From: an uncultured Holophaga sp.
Lineage (GTDB): Bacteria > Acidobacteriota > Holophagae > Holophagales > Holophagaceae
NCBI RefSeq assembly: GCF_963677305.1
Contig: NZ_OY781925.1
Coordinates: 3,128,783-3,192,782, forward strand
DNA length: 64,000 nucleotides
Reading direction: 5' to 3'
The notes beneath the pieces were generated by a model that ran no database searches, had not been told where the DNA came from, and saw only the letters and a program-made list of their open reading frames with translations. This document shows positions 54,062 to 63,161 of the stretch, piece by piece. The translations under genes and the position numbers were made by a program. Position 1 is the first letter of the stretch. Every line of letters begins with the position of its first letter.

Positions 54062-54838
54062 ATGTACGAAGCACAGCGTGAAGCCTGCATCGCCGCGGCC
54101 CTGGCCGGTGGCAAGGTCGCCCTCGGGTTCTTCCGGAAGCTCGACCCCGCGAAGATCACCGAGAAGTCCCGCAATGATCTGGTGACCGAGGCCGACCACG
54201 CCAGCGAAGCGGCCATCAAGGCTGAGCTCGCCCTCCGCTTCCCCACCTATGGTTTCCTGGGCGAGGAGTCCGGTGCCAGTGGCGACACCTGCCGACGCTG
54301 GATCGTGGACCCCCTGGACGGCACCCTGAACTTCGTCCAGGGCTTCCCTCACTGGTGCATCTCCATTGGCCTCTGGGACAAGGAGGGAGGCGTGGTGGGC
54401 TGCGTCTACGACCCCATCCACGAGGACCTCTTCGTGGCGGTCAGGGGCCAGGGGGCCACCTGGAACGGCCAGAAGATGACCATCTCGACCCACCACTCCT
54501 TGGAGGGAGCCTTCATCGCCACAGGCTTCGCCTACCAGCTGGGCGACCGCTTCCAGGACTACTCCAGGGCCCTCACCTCTGTGTTCTACCGGGCCAAGGG
54601 CATCCGCAGGGCGGGAAGCGCCGCCCTGGACCTGGCCCATCTGGCCTGCGGCATGTTCGATGGTTTCTTCGAACTGGGGCTCCGCCCTTGGGATCTGGCC
54701 GCTGGCGTCCTCCTGGTCCAGGAAGCCGGAGGGCTCATCACGGACTGGGAGGGTGGCGAGACCTGGATGGAGACGGGCAACGTGGTGGCCGGAAACCTCT
54801 TCGTCCACCAGGAACTCCTGGAGACCGTGAGGGGTTGA
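54062..54838 (+). CDS. suhB: Inositol monophosphatase family protein
   Basis: A 258-residue metal-dependent sugar phosphatase. The metal-binding sites are GEESG and WIVDPLDGTLNFVQGFPHW, and WDLAAGVLLVQEAGG is near the C-terminus. The family also includes the ribosome-assembly factor SuhB. Start ATG at 54062 has GAGAACCC upstream. It is divergent from the PAP2 gene and followed by a bidirectional hairpin before the CoA-binding protein gene. Confidence 0.9.
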   Translation: MYEAQREACIAAALAGGKVALGFFRKLDPAKITEKSRNDLVTEADHASEAAIKAELALRFPTYGFLGEESGASGDTCRRWIVDPLDGTLNFVQGFPHWCISIGLWDKEGGVVGCVYDPIHEDLFVAVRGQGATWNGQKMTISTHHSLEGAFIATGFAYQLGDRFQDYSRALTSVFYRAKGIRRAGSAALDLAHLACGMFDGFFELGLRPWDLAAGVLLVQEAGGLITDWEGGETWMETGNVVAGNLFVHQELLETVRG

Positions 54839-54850
54839 GATGCGGGCGTG

Positions 54851-54885
54851 AAAGGGGGGACGCAAAGGCGAGCGGTCCCCCCTTT
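54851..54885. terminator. Bidirectional terminator between suhB and the CoA-binding gene
   Basis: AAAGGGGGGAC (54851-54861) pairs with GTCCCCCCTTT (54875-54885), an 11-bp stem with a 13-nt loop between convergent genes. Confidence 0.75.
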
Positions 54886-54904
54886 CCCGGGTAGCCCCAA
54901 GGGC

Positions 54905-55318
54905 TCAGTGCCCCCCGTGGAAGCCCAGCACCACCAGGAGGCAAGGGCCTCCGGCGATCACTTCCAGTCCCAGGGCCGCGGCCAGCCGCACCGCCTCCTC
55001 GCTCTCGGCCCCGGGCTGCATCCAGACATAGCGGACGCCAGCCTCGGCAGCCTCCTTCACCACCTGCTCCGTGATCTTCGGAGGCGTGATGACGCTGATG
55101 GCCCGTACCTTCACCGGCAGAGCCGTCAGGCTGGGGTAGGCCTTCAAGCCCTCCACCTCCTCCGCCCGGGCATTGATGGGATAGACCTCCTTGCCGTGCT
55201 GTTGGTAGCAGCGCAGCACCATGTTTCCGTACTTGGACCGGTCAATGCTGGCGCCGACGACCGCATAGGGGCCGGCCTCGAGAAAGGCCTGGATCCGGGC
55301 ATTCATGTCTGTGGACAT
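54905..55318 (-). CDS. CoA-binding domain protein (YccU-like)
   Basis: A 137-residue protein with the CoA-binding Rossmann fold: YAVVGASIDRSKYGNMVLRCYQQHGKEVYPINA, then AISVITPPKITEQVVKEAAEAG. The family relates to the CoA-binding part of succinyl-CoA synthetase and is of uncertain function. Its upstream region is the long AT-rich gap before eutA. Convergent with suhB across a terminator. Confidence 0.85.
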   Translation of the reverse strand: MSTDMNARIQAFLEAGPYAVVGASIDRSKYGNMVLRCYQQHGKEVYPINARAEEVEGLKAYPSLTALPVKVRAISVITPPKITEQVVKEAAEAGVRYVWMQPGAESEEAVRLAAALGLEVIAGGPCLLVVLGFHGGH

Positions 55319-55379
55319 TGCTCACCTCTCAGAGATTGGATGCGGAAAGTCCCCGCCAGCTCCCAAAAAGCCCATCACG

Positions 55380-55406
55380 GACATAAACCTACATCTATGT
55401 AGTCAA
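55380..55406 (-). promoter_or_regulatory. Candidate promoter with palindromic operator for the CoA-binding gene
   Basis: On the minus strand, TTGACT (complement of 55401-55406) and TATGTC (complement of 55380-55385) are separated by 15 bp. The palindrome CTACAT-CT-ATGTAG at 55389-55402 lies in and over this promoter, so a bound regulator would block it. Confidence 0.35.
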
Positions 55407-55689
55407 CTCGTGAAAGCTCCACATTTTTGTAACTGATTTCAAGATTGAACAATAACAATTATATCTTTTTCTTCACAAATAAAGATATTACATAAATTAG
55501 TATCCATGCGAAGAAACGGTACGCCGTCTGCTTAACCCCTCCTGACGCCCGGATCCTCCCGAGAGCGCCCGCCGATCTGCAGCAACCGCAAGCCATTCCT
55601 GAAGCCATCCCATGAAGTCCCGCCCCCGGCCATCCAGCAGCCCTGTCCCGCAGCACCCCAGCCATCACCGGATTGCCAGCCACCTGCCT

Positions 55690-55718
55690 GTCCGCCGAGG
55701 TGATGCAGCAAGGCGGAC
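55690..55718 (+). promoter_or_regulatory. Hairpin over the eutA ribosome-binding site
   Basis: GTCCGCC (55690-55696) pairs with GGCGGAC (55712-55718). The right arm contains the AAGGCGG-like Shine-Dalgarno region of the GTG start at 55722. If formed, it would hide the site and lower translation. Confidence 0.4.
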
Positions 55719-55721
55719 TTC

Positions 55722-57179
55722 GTGAAGACTGGGGATGCACTCTACAGCATCGGCGTCGATGTGGGCACCACCACCACCCAGGTGGTCTTCAGCCGCCTGC
55801 AGCTGGCCCGCTCCGGGGGCTACGGTGCGATCCCCACGGTCAGGATCGCCCGGAGGGAGCTCATCCACCGCGGCACCATCCGCTTCACCCCCCTCCAGAC
55901 CCCCGAACAGGTGGACGGCCCCCGCCTCCGCGAGATCGTGGAGGCCGAGTACCGGGCTTGCGGGATAGCTCCGAGCTTGGTGAAGACCGGTGCCGTGATC
56001 ATCACCGGAGAGTCGGCCCGAAAAGAGAACGCCCGGGAGGTGGCCCAGCAGCTGGCCGATCTGGCGGGGGACTTCGTGGTCTGCACCGCCGGGCCCGACT
56101 ATGAAGGGATCCTGGCAGGCCGGGGGGCCGGGGCTGCCGAGCTCTCCCGCAGCCTTACCGGGCGCCTGGCCAACTTCGATATCGGGGGGGGCACCACCAA
56201 TGTGGCGGTCTTCGAGAATGGCGAGGTCGTGGACACCTATGCCGCTGACCTGGGCGGCAGGCTGGTCCGCATTGACGGGAATGGGTGCATCAGCTACATC
56301 TCAGAACGATTGGTGCCCCTGATCCGTCACCTGGGTCTGGACCTCAAACCCGGAGCCCCTGCGGACCGACAGCAGCTGGGCCTCCTCAGCGACGCCATGG
56401 CCGCCTGCTTCACCGCCCTCATGGGCCTCGTCGCTCTGGACGACTTGACCCGGTGCCTCCTGATCGACCACCCCCCCCTGGGCCTGGAGATCCGGCACAC
56501 GATGTTCTCGGGGGGCGTCGCCGAGTTCATCTTCGCGGAGGGAGAGACCGACACCGACACCGACCCCTTCCGCTTCGGCGATATGGGCCCCCTGCTGGGG
56601 GAGAGCCTGCGCCGCCTCCTCCCCACCCTCCCCATCCGCGTGCATGCCCCCGCCGAGCGGATCCGGGCCACCGTGGTGGGTGCAGGGAGCCACGCCGTCC
56701 GGGTCAGCGGCAACACCGTCACGTTGGACGAGTGCCTCTTGCCCCTCAAGAGCCTGCCGGTGGTCAGGGCCCACTACGCCGGTGAGCCTGGGCGCCTGGT
56801 AGAAGAGCTCACCCGCCTCCTCAGGCGCCATGACAACCGGGACCTGGAACCCTCGGCCGCAGTCCACCTCACCGGGCTCCAGGACCTGGACTACACCGGA
56901 CTCAAAACCCTCGCCGGAGCCCTGGCCGCCACCCTTGCCAACAGAGCGGCCTCACCGACCCAGGTCCCCGCCGTCCCCCCCTTCGTGCTCCTCACGGAGG
57001 GGGACTGCGCCAAGAGCCTGGGTCTCCTGGTCCGTCAGGCTCTGCCCTTCCCCATGCGCCTGATCTGCCTGGACCGGGTGGAGGTGCAGGAGGGCGACTA
57101 TCTCGACATCGGGCACCCGATGGGCGGCGTCGTGCCGGTCATCGTCAAGACCCTGCTCTTCCACTCTGGGCCCCCCTAG
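55722..57179 (+). CDS. eutA: Ethanolamine ammonia-lyase reactivating factor EutA
   Basis: A 485-residue ATP-dependent reactivase that replaces inactivated cobalamin in ethanolamine ammonia-lyase. The actin-like ATPase fold is shown by IGVDVGTTTTQVVF and ANFDIGGGTTNVAVFENGE, with PDYEGILAGRGAG between. Length and order match EutA. GTG start at 55722 is preceded by AAGGCGGACTTC, with a hairpin covering the site. It begins the eutA-permease-eutB-eutC run. Confidence 0.95.
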   Translation: MKTGDALYSIGVDVGTTTTQVVFSRLQLARSGGYGAIPTVRIARRELIHRGTIRFTPLQTPEQVDGPRLREIVEAEYRACGIAPSLVKTGAVIITGESARKENAREVAQQLADLAGDFVVCTAGPDYEGILAGRGAGAAELSRSLTGRLANFDIGGGTTNVAVFENGEVVDTYAADLGGRLVRIDGNGCISYISERLVPLIRHLGLDLKPGAPADRQQLGLLSDAMAACFTALMGLVALDDLTRCLLIDHPPLGLEIRHTMFSGGVAEFIFAEGETDTDTDPFRFGDMGPLLGESLRRLLPTLPIRVHAPAERIRATVVGAGSHAVRVSGNTVTLDECLLPLKSLPVVRAHYAGEPGRLVEELTRLLRRHDNRDLEPSAAVHLTGLQDLDYTGLKTLAGALAATLANRAASPTQVPAVPPFVLLTEGDCAKSLGLLVRQALPFPMRLICLDRVEVQEGDYLDIGHPMGGVVPVIVKTLLFHSGPP

Positions 57180-57211
57180 ACGGACACCCTTCCCTGACCC
57201 GCAGCCCAGGC

Positions 57212-57247
57212 GCAGAAATCCGTCCGCCTGCGGAAGCTCTGCCTTTT
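57212..57247 (+). terminator. Terminator-like hairpin between eutA and permease
   Basis: GCAGA (57212-57216) pairs with TCTGC (57238-57242), enclosing TCCGC/GCGGA (57223-57234), and a TTTT run follows at 57244-57247. It sits inside the eut operon. Confidence 0.55.
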
Positions 57248-57279
57248 GCCACCGCCATCAACGACAAGGAGGAACCCCG

Positions 57280-58623
57280 TTGAGCACAGCCCTTACCAAA
57301 TCCCTATCCACCGTCCATCTCTGGGCGATCACCGTGGGCATGGTCATCTCCGGCATGTACTTCGGCTGGAACTACGCCCTGCAGTACACCTCCCCCTTCG
57401 GGTTCATCCTCTCCATGGCGATCGTGACGGTCTTCTACTTGGCCTTCATCTTCTGCTTCGCCGAGATGTCCACCGCCATCCCCCACGCCGGCGCCTCCTC
57501 TGAATACGCCCGGCGCACCATGGGCGCCTTCGGAGGCTACATCACCGGCTTCTCCTGCATCATGGAGTACCTCTTCGCGGTTCCCGCCATCGCCCTGGGC
57601 ATCGGCGCCTACATTCATGTCCTCCTTCCCGCCATCCCGGCGGTGGTGGCGGCCACGGCCTTCTACCTCCTCTTCGTGATCATCAATCTGCTCCAGGTGA
57701 CCCTGGCGGCCAAGGTCGAGCTGCTGGTGACCGTGGTGGCCATCGTGGGCGTGGCCCTCTTCGTGGTCTTCGGCTTCCTCAAGTTCAACCCCGCCAACTT
57801 CGCCACCAGCGGCATCTCCCTGGGCGGCTTCAAGGGCATCTTCGCCACCATCCCCTTTGCCATCTGGTTCTACCTGGGTGTCGAGGGCGGCGCCGTGGCC
57901 GCCGAGGAGTGCAGTGAGCCCAAGCGTCAGATCCCCAGGGCCTTCCTGGGGGGCATCCTCGCTCTGGTGGCCATGGCCGTCCTCACCCTGGTGGTCACCG
58001 TCGGCCTGGCCGATCCCGCCAAGATCAACGGCGTGGACTCCCCCCTGCCCTCTGCCCTGGCCCTGGCCTTCGGTGCCAACAGCATCCTCTCCAAGATCCT
58101 CTCCTTCGTGGGCCTTTTCGGCCTCATCGCCAGCATGCACGGCCTGATCATCGGCTACTCCCGCCAGACCTACGCCATGGCCCGCGAAGGCTACCTGCCC
58201 CGATTCCTGGCCACCACCTCCAAGAAGCACAAGGCCCCCGTGGCCGCCGTCATCGTCCCCAGCCTCATCGGCCTCGGCTTCGTCCTTTCCCAGAAGACCG
58301 CCGCCATCATCACCATCTCCTGCATCGGCGCCGTGGCCCTCTACATCCTCAGCATGGTCTCCTTCTTCCTGCTGCGGGCCCGGGAGCCCAAGCTCGAGCG
58401 CCCCTACCGCGTGAAGAGCATGGCCATGCCCGTCGTCGCCCTGCTCATCGCCCTGGTCTTCCTGGTGGCCGTCACCTGGACCAGCCTGCCCACCATGATC
58501 TGGGTGCTGGTGGCCTACGCCGCGGCGGTGCTCTTCTACTTCGGCTACAGCGTCCGCGCCCTGAAGCGCGCCGCCGGCGAGGACACCGACGAGGTGGAAC
58601 TGGTCCCCGAGCTGGAAGCCTGA
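57280..58623 (+). CDS. eat: Ethanolamine permease, APC family
   Basis: A 447-residue amino acid-polyamine-organocation transporter with about 12 membrane segments. It shows the ethanolamine permease start VHLWAITVGMVISGMYFGWNYAL, EMSTAIPHAGASSEYARRTMG and FGLIASMHGLIIGYSRQ. It brings ethanolamine into the cell for EutBC. The start is TTG behind a near-perfect AAGGAGGAA site. It lies between eutA and eutB. Confidence 0.92.
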   Translation: MSTALTKSLSTVHLWAITVGMVISGMYFGWNYALQYTSPFGFILSMAIVTVFYLAFIFCFAEMSTAIPHAGASSEYARRTMGAFGGYITGFSCIMEYLFAVPAIALGIGAYIHVLLPAIPAVVAATAFYLLFVIINLLQVTLAAKVELLVTVVAIVGVALFVVFGFLKFNPANFATSGISLGGFKGIFATIPFAIWFYLGVEGGAVAAEECSEPKRQIPRAFLGGILALVAMAVLTLVVTVGLADPAKINGVDSPLPSALALAFGANSILSKILSFVGLFGLIASMHGLIIGYSRQTYAMAREGYLPRFLATTSKKHKAPVAAVIVPSLIGLGFVLSQKTAAIITISCIGAVALYILSMVSFFLLRAREPKLERPYRVKSMAMPVVALLIALVFLVAVTWTSLPTMIWVLVAYAAAVLFYFGYSVRALKRAAGEDTDEVELVPELEA

Positions 58624-58652
58624 TCGATCTCAAGCACGTCAACCCAATGGGC

Positions 58653-58687
58653 AGGGGGCTGCACCCGCTGCAGCCCCCTCGCCTTTT
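58653..58687 (+). terminator. Strong terminator-like hairpin between permease and eutB
   Basis: An 11-bp perfect stem (58653-58663 with 58669-58679) with a 5-nt loop is followed by CGCCTTTT. It lies 24 bp before eutB, so read-through must be regulated or partial for eutBC to be expressed from the upstream promoter. Confidence 0.7.
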
Positions 58688-58702
58688 CAGGAAGAAGTCC
58701 CC

Positions 58703-60073
58703 ATGCAACTGAAAACCCGCTTGTTCGGCAAGACCTTCAGCTTCCGCGATGTGCGCGATGTCCTGGCCAAGGCCAATGAGGAGAAGTCCGGCGATCGTCT
58801 GGCCGAGGTGGCCGCCCAGAGCGGCGAGGAGCGCGTGGCCGCCAAGGTGGTCCTGGCCGGTCTCACCCTGGACGATCTCTACCAGAACCCCGCCGTGCCC
58901 TACGAGGAGGACGAGGTCACCCGGGTCATCCAGGACGGCGTGGACCCGGTGGCCTTCGCCGCCATCCGCTCCCTCACCGTGGGCGAGTTCCGGGAGTTCC
59001 TGCTGGCCGCTCCGGCCCCCGAGATCGAAGCCATCCGGGATGGACTCACTTCCGAAATGGTGGCCGGGGTCACCAAGCTCATGGGCAACATGGACCTGAT
59101 CCTGGCGGCCAAGAAGCTCCGGGTCACCGCCACCTGCAATACCACCATCGGGGAGACGGGCATCCTGGGCTCCCGGGTGCAGCCCAACCACACCACCGAC
59201 GATGTCCCGGGCATCCTGGCCTCCCTGCGGGAGGGTGTGAGCTACGGGGGAGGAGATGCCCTCTTCGGCCTGAACCCCGTGGAGGACACCGCCGACAACG
59301 TGCGCCGGGTGTTGGACGCCTTCGCGGGCTTCAAGAACCAGTGGCAGCTGCCCACCCAGTGCTGCGTCCTCGCCCATATCACCACCCAGATGGCGGCCCT
59401 GCGTACCGGGGCCCCCATGGACCTCATGTTCCAGAGCCTGGCGGGCTCCCAGAAGTCCAATGCCGCCTTCGGCATCGATGTGGCCCTGCTGGACGAGGGC
59501 TATGCCCTCATGAAGGAACTGGGCAGCGCCACGGGCCCCAACGTGATGTACTTCGAGACGGGCCAGGGCTCCGAGCTCTCCAGCGAGGGCCACCACGGCG
59601 CGGACCAATTGGTCATGGAGGCCCGCTGCTACGGCCTGGCCAAGCGCTACAAGCCCTTCCTGGTGAACACCGTGGTGGGTTTCATCGGGCCTGAGTATCT
59701 CTACGACGCCCGCCAGGTCACCCGCGCTGGCCTGGAGGACCACTTCATGGGCAAGCTCACGGGCCTCTCCATGGGGGTCGACGCCTGCTACACCAACCAC
59801 ATGAAGACCGACCAGAACGATATCGAGAACCTGATGGTTCTGCTCACTAACGCCGGCTGCAACTACTTCATGGGCATCCCTGCGGGGGATGACGTGATGC
59901 TGATGTACCAGTCCACCGGCTACCACGACATGGCCGCGGTGCGGGAGATCACGGGCACCCGCCCCATCCCCGCCTACGAGCGCCGCCTGGAGGAACTGGG
60001 CATCCTCGAGAACGGCCGCCTGGGACCCCGGGCGGGGGACCCCTCCCTGTTCATGCAGCTGGTCGTAGCCTGA
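58703..60073 (+). CDS. eutB: Ethanolamine ammonia-lyase large subunit
   Basis: A 456-residue barrel subunit of the AdoCbl-dependent enzyme that splits ethanolamine to acetaldehyde and ammonia. It shows QPNHTTDDVPGILASLREGVSYGGGDALFGLNP, FETGQGSELSSEGHHGADQLVMEARCYGLA and TGLSMGVDACYTNHMKTDQND, all typical of EutB. The ATG follows AGGAAGAAGTCCCC. eutC is 11 bp downstream. Confidence 0.98.
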   Translation: MQLKTRLFGKTFSFRDVRDVLAKANEEKSGDRLAEVAAQSGEERVAAKVVLAGLTLDDLYQNPAVPYEEDEVTRVIQDGVDPVAFAAIRSLTVGEFREFLLAAPAPEIEAIRDGLTSEMVAGVTKLMGNMDLILAAKKLRVTATCNTTIGETGILGSRVQPNHTTDDVPGILASLREGVSYGGGDALFGLNPVEDTADNVRRVLDAFAGFKNQWQLPTQCCVLAHITTQMAALRTGAPMDLMFQSLAGSQKSNAAFGIDVALLDEGYALMKELGSATGPNVMYFETGQGSELSSEGHHGADQLVMEARCYGLAKRYKPFLVNTVVGFIGPEYLYDARQVTRAGLEDHFMGKLTGLSMGVDACYTNHMKTDQNDIENLMVLLTNAGCNYFMGIPAGDDVMLMYQSTGYHDMAAVREITGTRPIPAYERRLEELGILENGRLGPRAGDPSLFMQLVVA

Positions 60074-60084
60074 AGGAGAACGAC

Positions 60085-60861
60085 ATGAAGCACTTTGTGG
60101 AACCCGACTTCGATCTCTCCGCCCTGGACCTCACGGAGCGCGTCACCCTGGAGGCCCCCGCCGATGAGGAGGCCTGCCGCCGCATGAAAGCCTCCACCCT
60201 GGCCCGCATCTGCATCGGTCGCGCCGGGGCCCGCTACCGTACCGAGACCCAGCTGCGCTTCCGGGCCGACCACGCCATCGCCATGGACGCCGTCTGGACC
60301 ATGGTGGACGAAAGCGTGCTGGAGCCCTTCGGCTACACCAAGGTCCAGACCCTCATCCGGGACAAGGACGAGTATCTGACCCGCCCGGACCTGGGGCGCC
60401 GCTTCCCTGAGAAGACCCTCCAGCAGCTGCGGGACACCTGTGTGCTGAGCCCCGACGTACAGCTCGTGGTGGCCGACGGCCTCAGCGCCCCGGCCATCGA
60501 GTCCAACCTGCCCGATATCCACCCCATCCTCATGGATGGCCTGCAGGCCGCCGGGTACCGCATCGGCACCCCCATCTTCGTGCGCTACGGCCGGGTGGCC
60601 ACCATGGACCGCATCAGCGAGGCCCTGGGAGCCAAGGTGACCCTACTCCTGGTGGGCGAGCGCCCGGGGCTCGCCGTGGGCAACAGCATGAGCTGCTACA
60701 TGGCCTATGAAGCCAGCACCGCCAAGCCCGAGTCCCAGCGCACCGTCATCTCCAACATCCACCGCCGGGGCACCCCGCCCCTGGAGGCCGGCGCCCACAT
60801 CGTGGATATCGTCAAGCTCATGATGGAGAAGCGGGCCAGCGGGGTGGACCTCCAGCTCTGA
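60085..60861 (+). CDS. eutC: Ethanolamine ammonia-lyase small subunit
   Basis: A 258-residue subunit that binds adenosylcobalamin with EutB. It has ARICIGRAGARYRTETQLRFRADHA near residues 50-75 and LLVGERPGLAVGNSMSCYMAYEA. Length is in the family range. It is 11 bp after eutB with AAGGAGAACGAC as ribosome-binding site, and it ends at a terminator. No aldehyde dehydrogenase or shell gene follows. Confidence 0.97.
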   Translation: MKHFVEPDFDLSALDLTERVTLEAPADEEACRRMKASTLARICIGRAGARYRTETQLRFRADHAIAMDAVWTMVDESVLEPFGYTKVQTLIRDKDEYLTRPDLGRRFPEKTLQQLRDTCVLSPDVQLVVADGLSAPAIESNLPDIHPILMDGLQAAGYRIGTPIFVRYGRVATMDRISEALGAKVTLLLVGERPGLAVGNSMSCYMAYEASTAKPESQRTVISNIHRRGTPPLEAGAHIVDIVKLMMEKRASGVDLQL

Positions 60862-60881
60862 ATCCCCGGGAGCCCACACAG

Positions 60882-60925
60882 AAGGAGCAGGGACATGGCC
60901 GTGAAGGCCTGCATCCCTGCTCCTT
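60882..60925. terminator. Terminator after eutC
   Basis: AAGGAGCAGGGA (60882-60893) pairs with TCCCTGCTCCTT (60914-60925), a 12-bp stem, between eutC and the convergent OPT transporter. Confidence 0.8.
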
Positions 60926-60972
60926 GGCGTTGGAGGGTCCCAGCGCGGTCTGCGCGCATTTGAAAATACGCC

Positions 60973-63015
60973 CTAGGCCTTGGCCTTGCGGCTGTAGATG
61001 ACCACGTAGCCGCAGAGCAGGGCCATGGCGATGATGGCGACCCACTCTCCGGTGGCCCCTGAGGCGGCCTGGGCGGAGAGGATGGGGAAGCCCTCCCGGA
61101 AGCGGACGCTGGCCTTCACGAAGGAGGCCACCACGCCCATGATGGCACCGCCCGCCATGAGGCCCGAGGCGATGAGGACGCCCCGGTTCTCCTTGGCCTT
61201 GCGGTCCTCCTCACTGACCCCGGCCTTGGCCTTGTTCACAAAGTGGCTGAGGATGCCACCCAGGAGCAGGGGGGTGTTCACCTCGATGGGCAGGTACATG
61301 CCCAGGGCGAAACCCAGGGCCGGGACACCCAGAATGCGCAGGATCACGGAGAAGACGATGCCCAGCCCGAAGCAGTACCAGCGCAGGGGCATGGAGACGC
61401 TGCCGAAGATGCCCTCCAGGATGGCCCGCATGGCGCTGGCCTGGGGGGCGGGCAGCGCATTGGTGCCCATGGCCATGAGACCGTCGGGGGTGCGGAGCTG
61501 GGCCATCTTCCACATGGCGATGCCGCAGAAGAGGGCGGCGACGAAGGTGCCCACGAACTTCCAGCCGATCTGGCGGGCCGGGGTGGCCCCGATCCAGTGC
61601 CCGATCTTGAGGTCGGTGCTGAAAGCCCCGCTGGCCGCCAGGGCCGTGCAGACGATGCCCCCGACCATGAGGGTGAGGAACATCCCATAGCCCCCGGAGA
61701 AGCCCAGCTTGAGCATCACCACACCGGTGATGACCAGGGTGAGCATGGTCATGCCGGAGATGGGATTAGTGCCGATGGTGGCGATGGCCCGGGCCGCCAC
61801 GGGGGCGAAGAGGAAGGAGATCACCATCACCAGGACCGTGCCCATCAAGGCGGGGATCACCGCATGCCGGATGCCCAACCCGAAGGAGAGGAAGAGGAAG
61901 GTCATCAGGACGCAGGCCACCAGACCCACGGCGACCATGGCCCCGGTCATGGAGCGCTCGACGCGGGTGGGATTGCGACGCTCGCCCTTGTCCCCCTTCA
62001 AGAGGGCCTGCAGGTTGCTGATGATGGAGCGGACCATGTTGGGCAGGCTGGCCAGGACGCCCATGACCCCGGCCCCGGCGATGGCGCCCACGCCGATGAT
62101 GCGGACATAACTGAAGAAGACCTGCTCGGGACTCATCCCGGCGATGGGCACGGTGCCCGGGGGCACCACCCCGGTGGTGTACTGCCCCACGGCATGAACC
62201 AGGGGCACCAGCACAAACATGCTGAAGAAGCTGCCGGCGGCGATGATCGCCGAGTAGCGGAGGCCGATGATGTAGCCGATGCCCAGGGTCGCGGCGCTGT
62301 TGAGCATGTTGAAGGAGAGGAAGCGCTTCTCCATCGCATCCCCGATCCAGGCGTGGCGGAAGCGGATCTCCTCCCCCATGGCTCTGAAGAGGGTCACCAG
62401 GCCGTCATAGGCGGCCCCCACCACAGCAGCCACCGCCAACTCCCGGGCCTGGTTCCCCGCCCGCTCCCCCGTCACCAGGATCTCGGCCGTGGCGGTGGCC
62501 TCAGGCCAGGGGAAGACGCCGTGGTTCTCCACCATGAAATGGTGGCGCAGGGGAATGAGGAAGAGGATGCCCAGGCAGCCCCCGATAAAGCTCACCAGGA
62601 CCACCTGCCAGAGGGTGGGCTGGTTGACCCCGCTCCCCGGCATGGCGCTGAGCATGTAGAGGGCCGGCAGGGTGAAGACCGCGCCGGAGACCACATGACT
62701 GGAGTTGGCCCCGATGCTCTGGGCGATGACATTCTCCAGGATCGAGTTGCGGCGGGAGAAGAAGCGGGAGAGCCCCACCGCCAGGATGGAGATGGGGATG
62801 GCCGCCTCGATGCCCTGCCCCAGTTTGAGGGCCAGATAGGCGGCGGCCATGGAGAAGATGGCGCAGAAGACCAGTCCCAGGGTGACGCTTCGGACCGTGA
62901 CCTCAGGCACACCGTCCTGGGGAACCAGGGGAACATAGGTCTCCCCGGAAGCCAGGGGACGCCGGGCATTCTCCGGGAGTCCGTGGAGGGGACCGGAAGG
63001 GTTTTCCTGGGTCAT
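60973..63015 (-). CDS. OPT family oligopeptide transporter
   Basis: A 680-residue integral membrane protein with about 14-16 hydrophobic segments. Its start GVPEVTVRSVTLGLVFCAIFSMAAAYLALKLG matches the OPT family, with GNQARELAVAAVVGAAYDGLV and HFVNKAKAGV later. OPT proteins import oligopeptides or metal chelates by proton symport. It is divergent from a GntR regulator gene, so that regulator may control it. Start ATG at 63015; the C-terminus ends IIYSRKAKA-like. Confidence 0.9.
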   Translation of the reverse strand: MTQENPSGPLHGLPENARRPLASGETYVPLVPQDGVPEVTVRSVTLGLVFCAIFSMAAAYLALKLGQGIEAAIPISILAVGLSRFFSRRNSILENVIAQSIGANSSHVVSGAVFTLPALYMLSAMPGSGVNQPTLWQVVLVSFIGGCLGILFLIPLRHHFMVENHGVFPWPEATATAEILVTGERAGNQARELAVAAVVGAAYDGLVTLFRAMGEEIRFRHAWIGDAMEKRFLSFNMLNSAATLGIGYIIGLRYSAIIAAGSFFSMFVLVPLVHAVGQYTTGVVPPGTVPIAGMSPEQVFFSYVRIIGVGAIAGAGVMGVLASLPNMVRSIISNLQALLKGDKGERRNPTRVERSMTGAMVAVGLVACVLMTFLFLSFGLGIRHAVIPALMGTVLVMVISFLFAPVAARAIATIGTNPISGMTMLTLVITGVVMLKLGFSGGYGMFLTLMVGGIVCTALAASGAFSTDLKIGHWIGATPARQIGWKFVGTFVAALFCGIAMWKMAQLRTPDGLMAMGTNALPAPQASAMRAILEGIFGSVSMPLRWYCFGLGIVFSVILRILGVPALGFALGMYLPIEVNTPLLLGGILSHFVNKAKAGVSEEDRKAKENRGVLIASGLMAGGAIMGVVASFVKASVRFREGFPILSAQAASGATGEWVAIIAMALLCGYVVIYSRKAKA

Positions 63016-63161
63016 GGACGCTCCAGAGTCGTGAAATACAGCATGTTATTCCGGGCGAAACAATGCGAGGATAGCAAGGAATCCCACGAGAAGCGTCCAT
63101 CCCCCTCCCGCCTCTCGCGGAGCGGAGCTAGTATGATCAACCCCATGGGGGACACAGGCTC

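Larger units (their letters stand above)
55319..55721. promoter_or_regulatory. 403-bp AT-rich divergent regulatory gap (CoA-binding gene / eutA)
   Basis: Between the CoA-binding gene and eutA. The part at about 55381-55510 is markedly AT-rich in this GC-rich window and holds the palindrome at 55389-55402. The eutA-proximal part is GC-rich and ends in the hairpin that covers the eutA ribosome-binding site. No open reading frame longer than trivial is convincing. No AdoCbl riboswitch conserved box (GCCACTG) is recognisable. Confidence 0.6.

Noticed and set aside
55520-55721. Adenosylcobalamin riboswitch in front of eutA.
   Set aside because: GCCAGCCACCTG near 55676 is only distantly like the conserved box, and no matching upstream boxes are seen.
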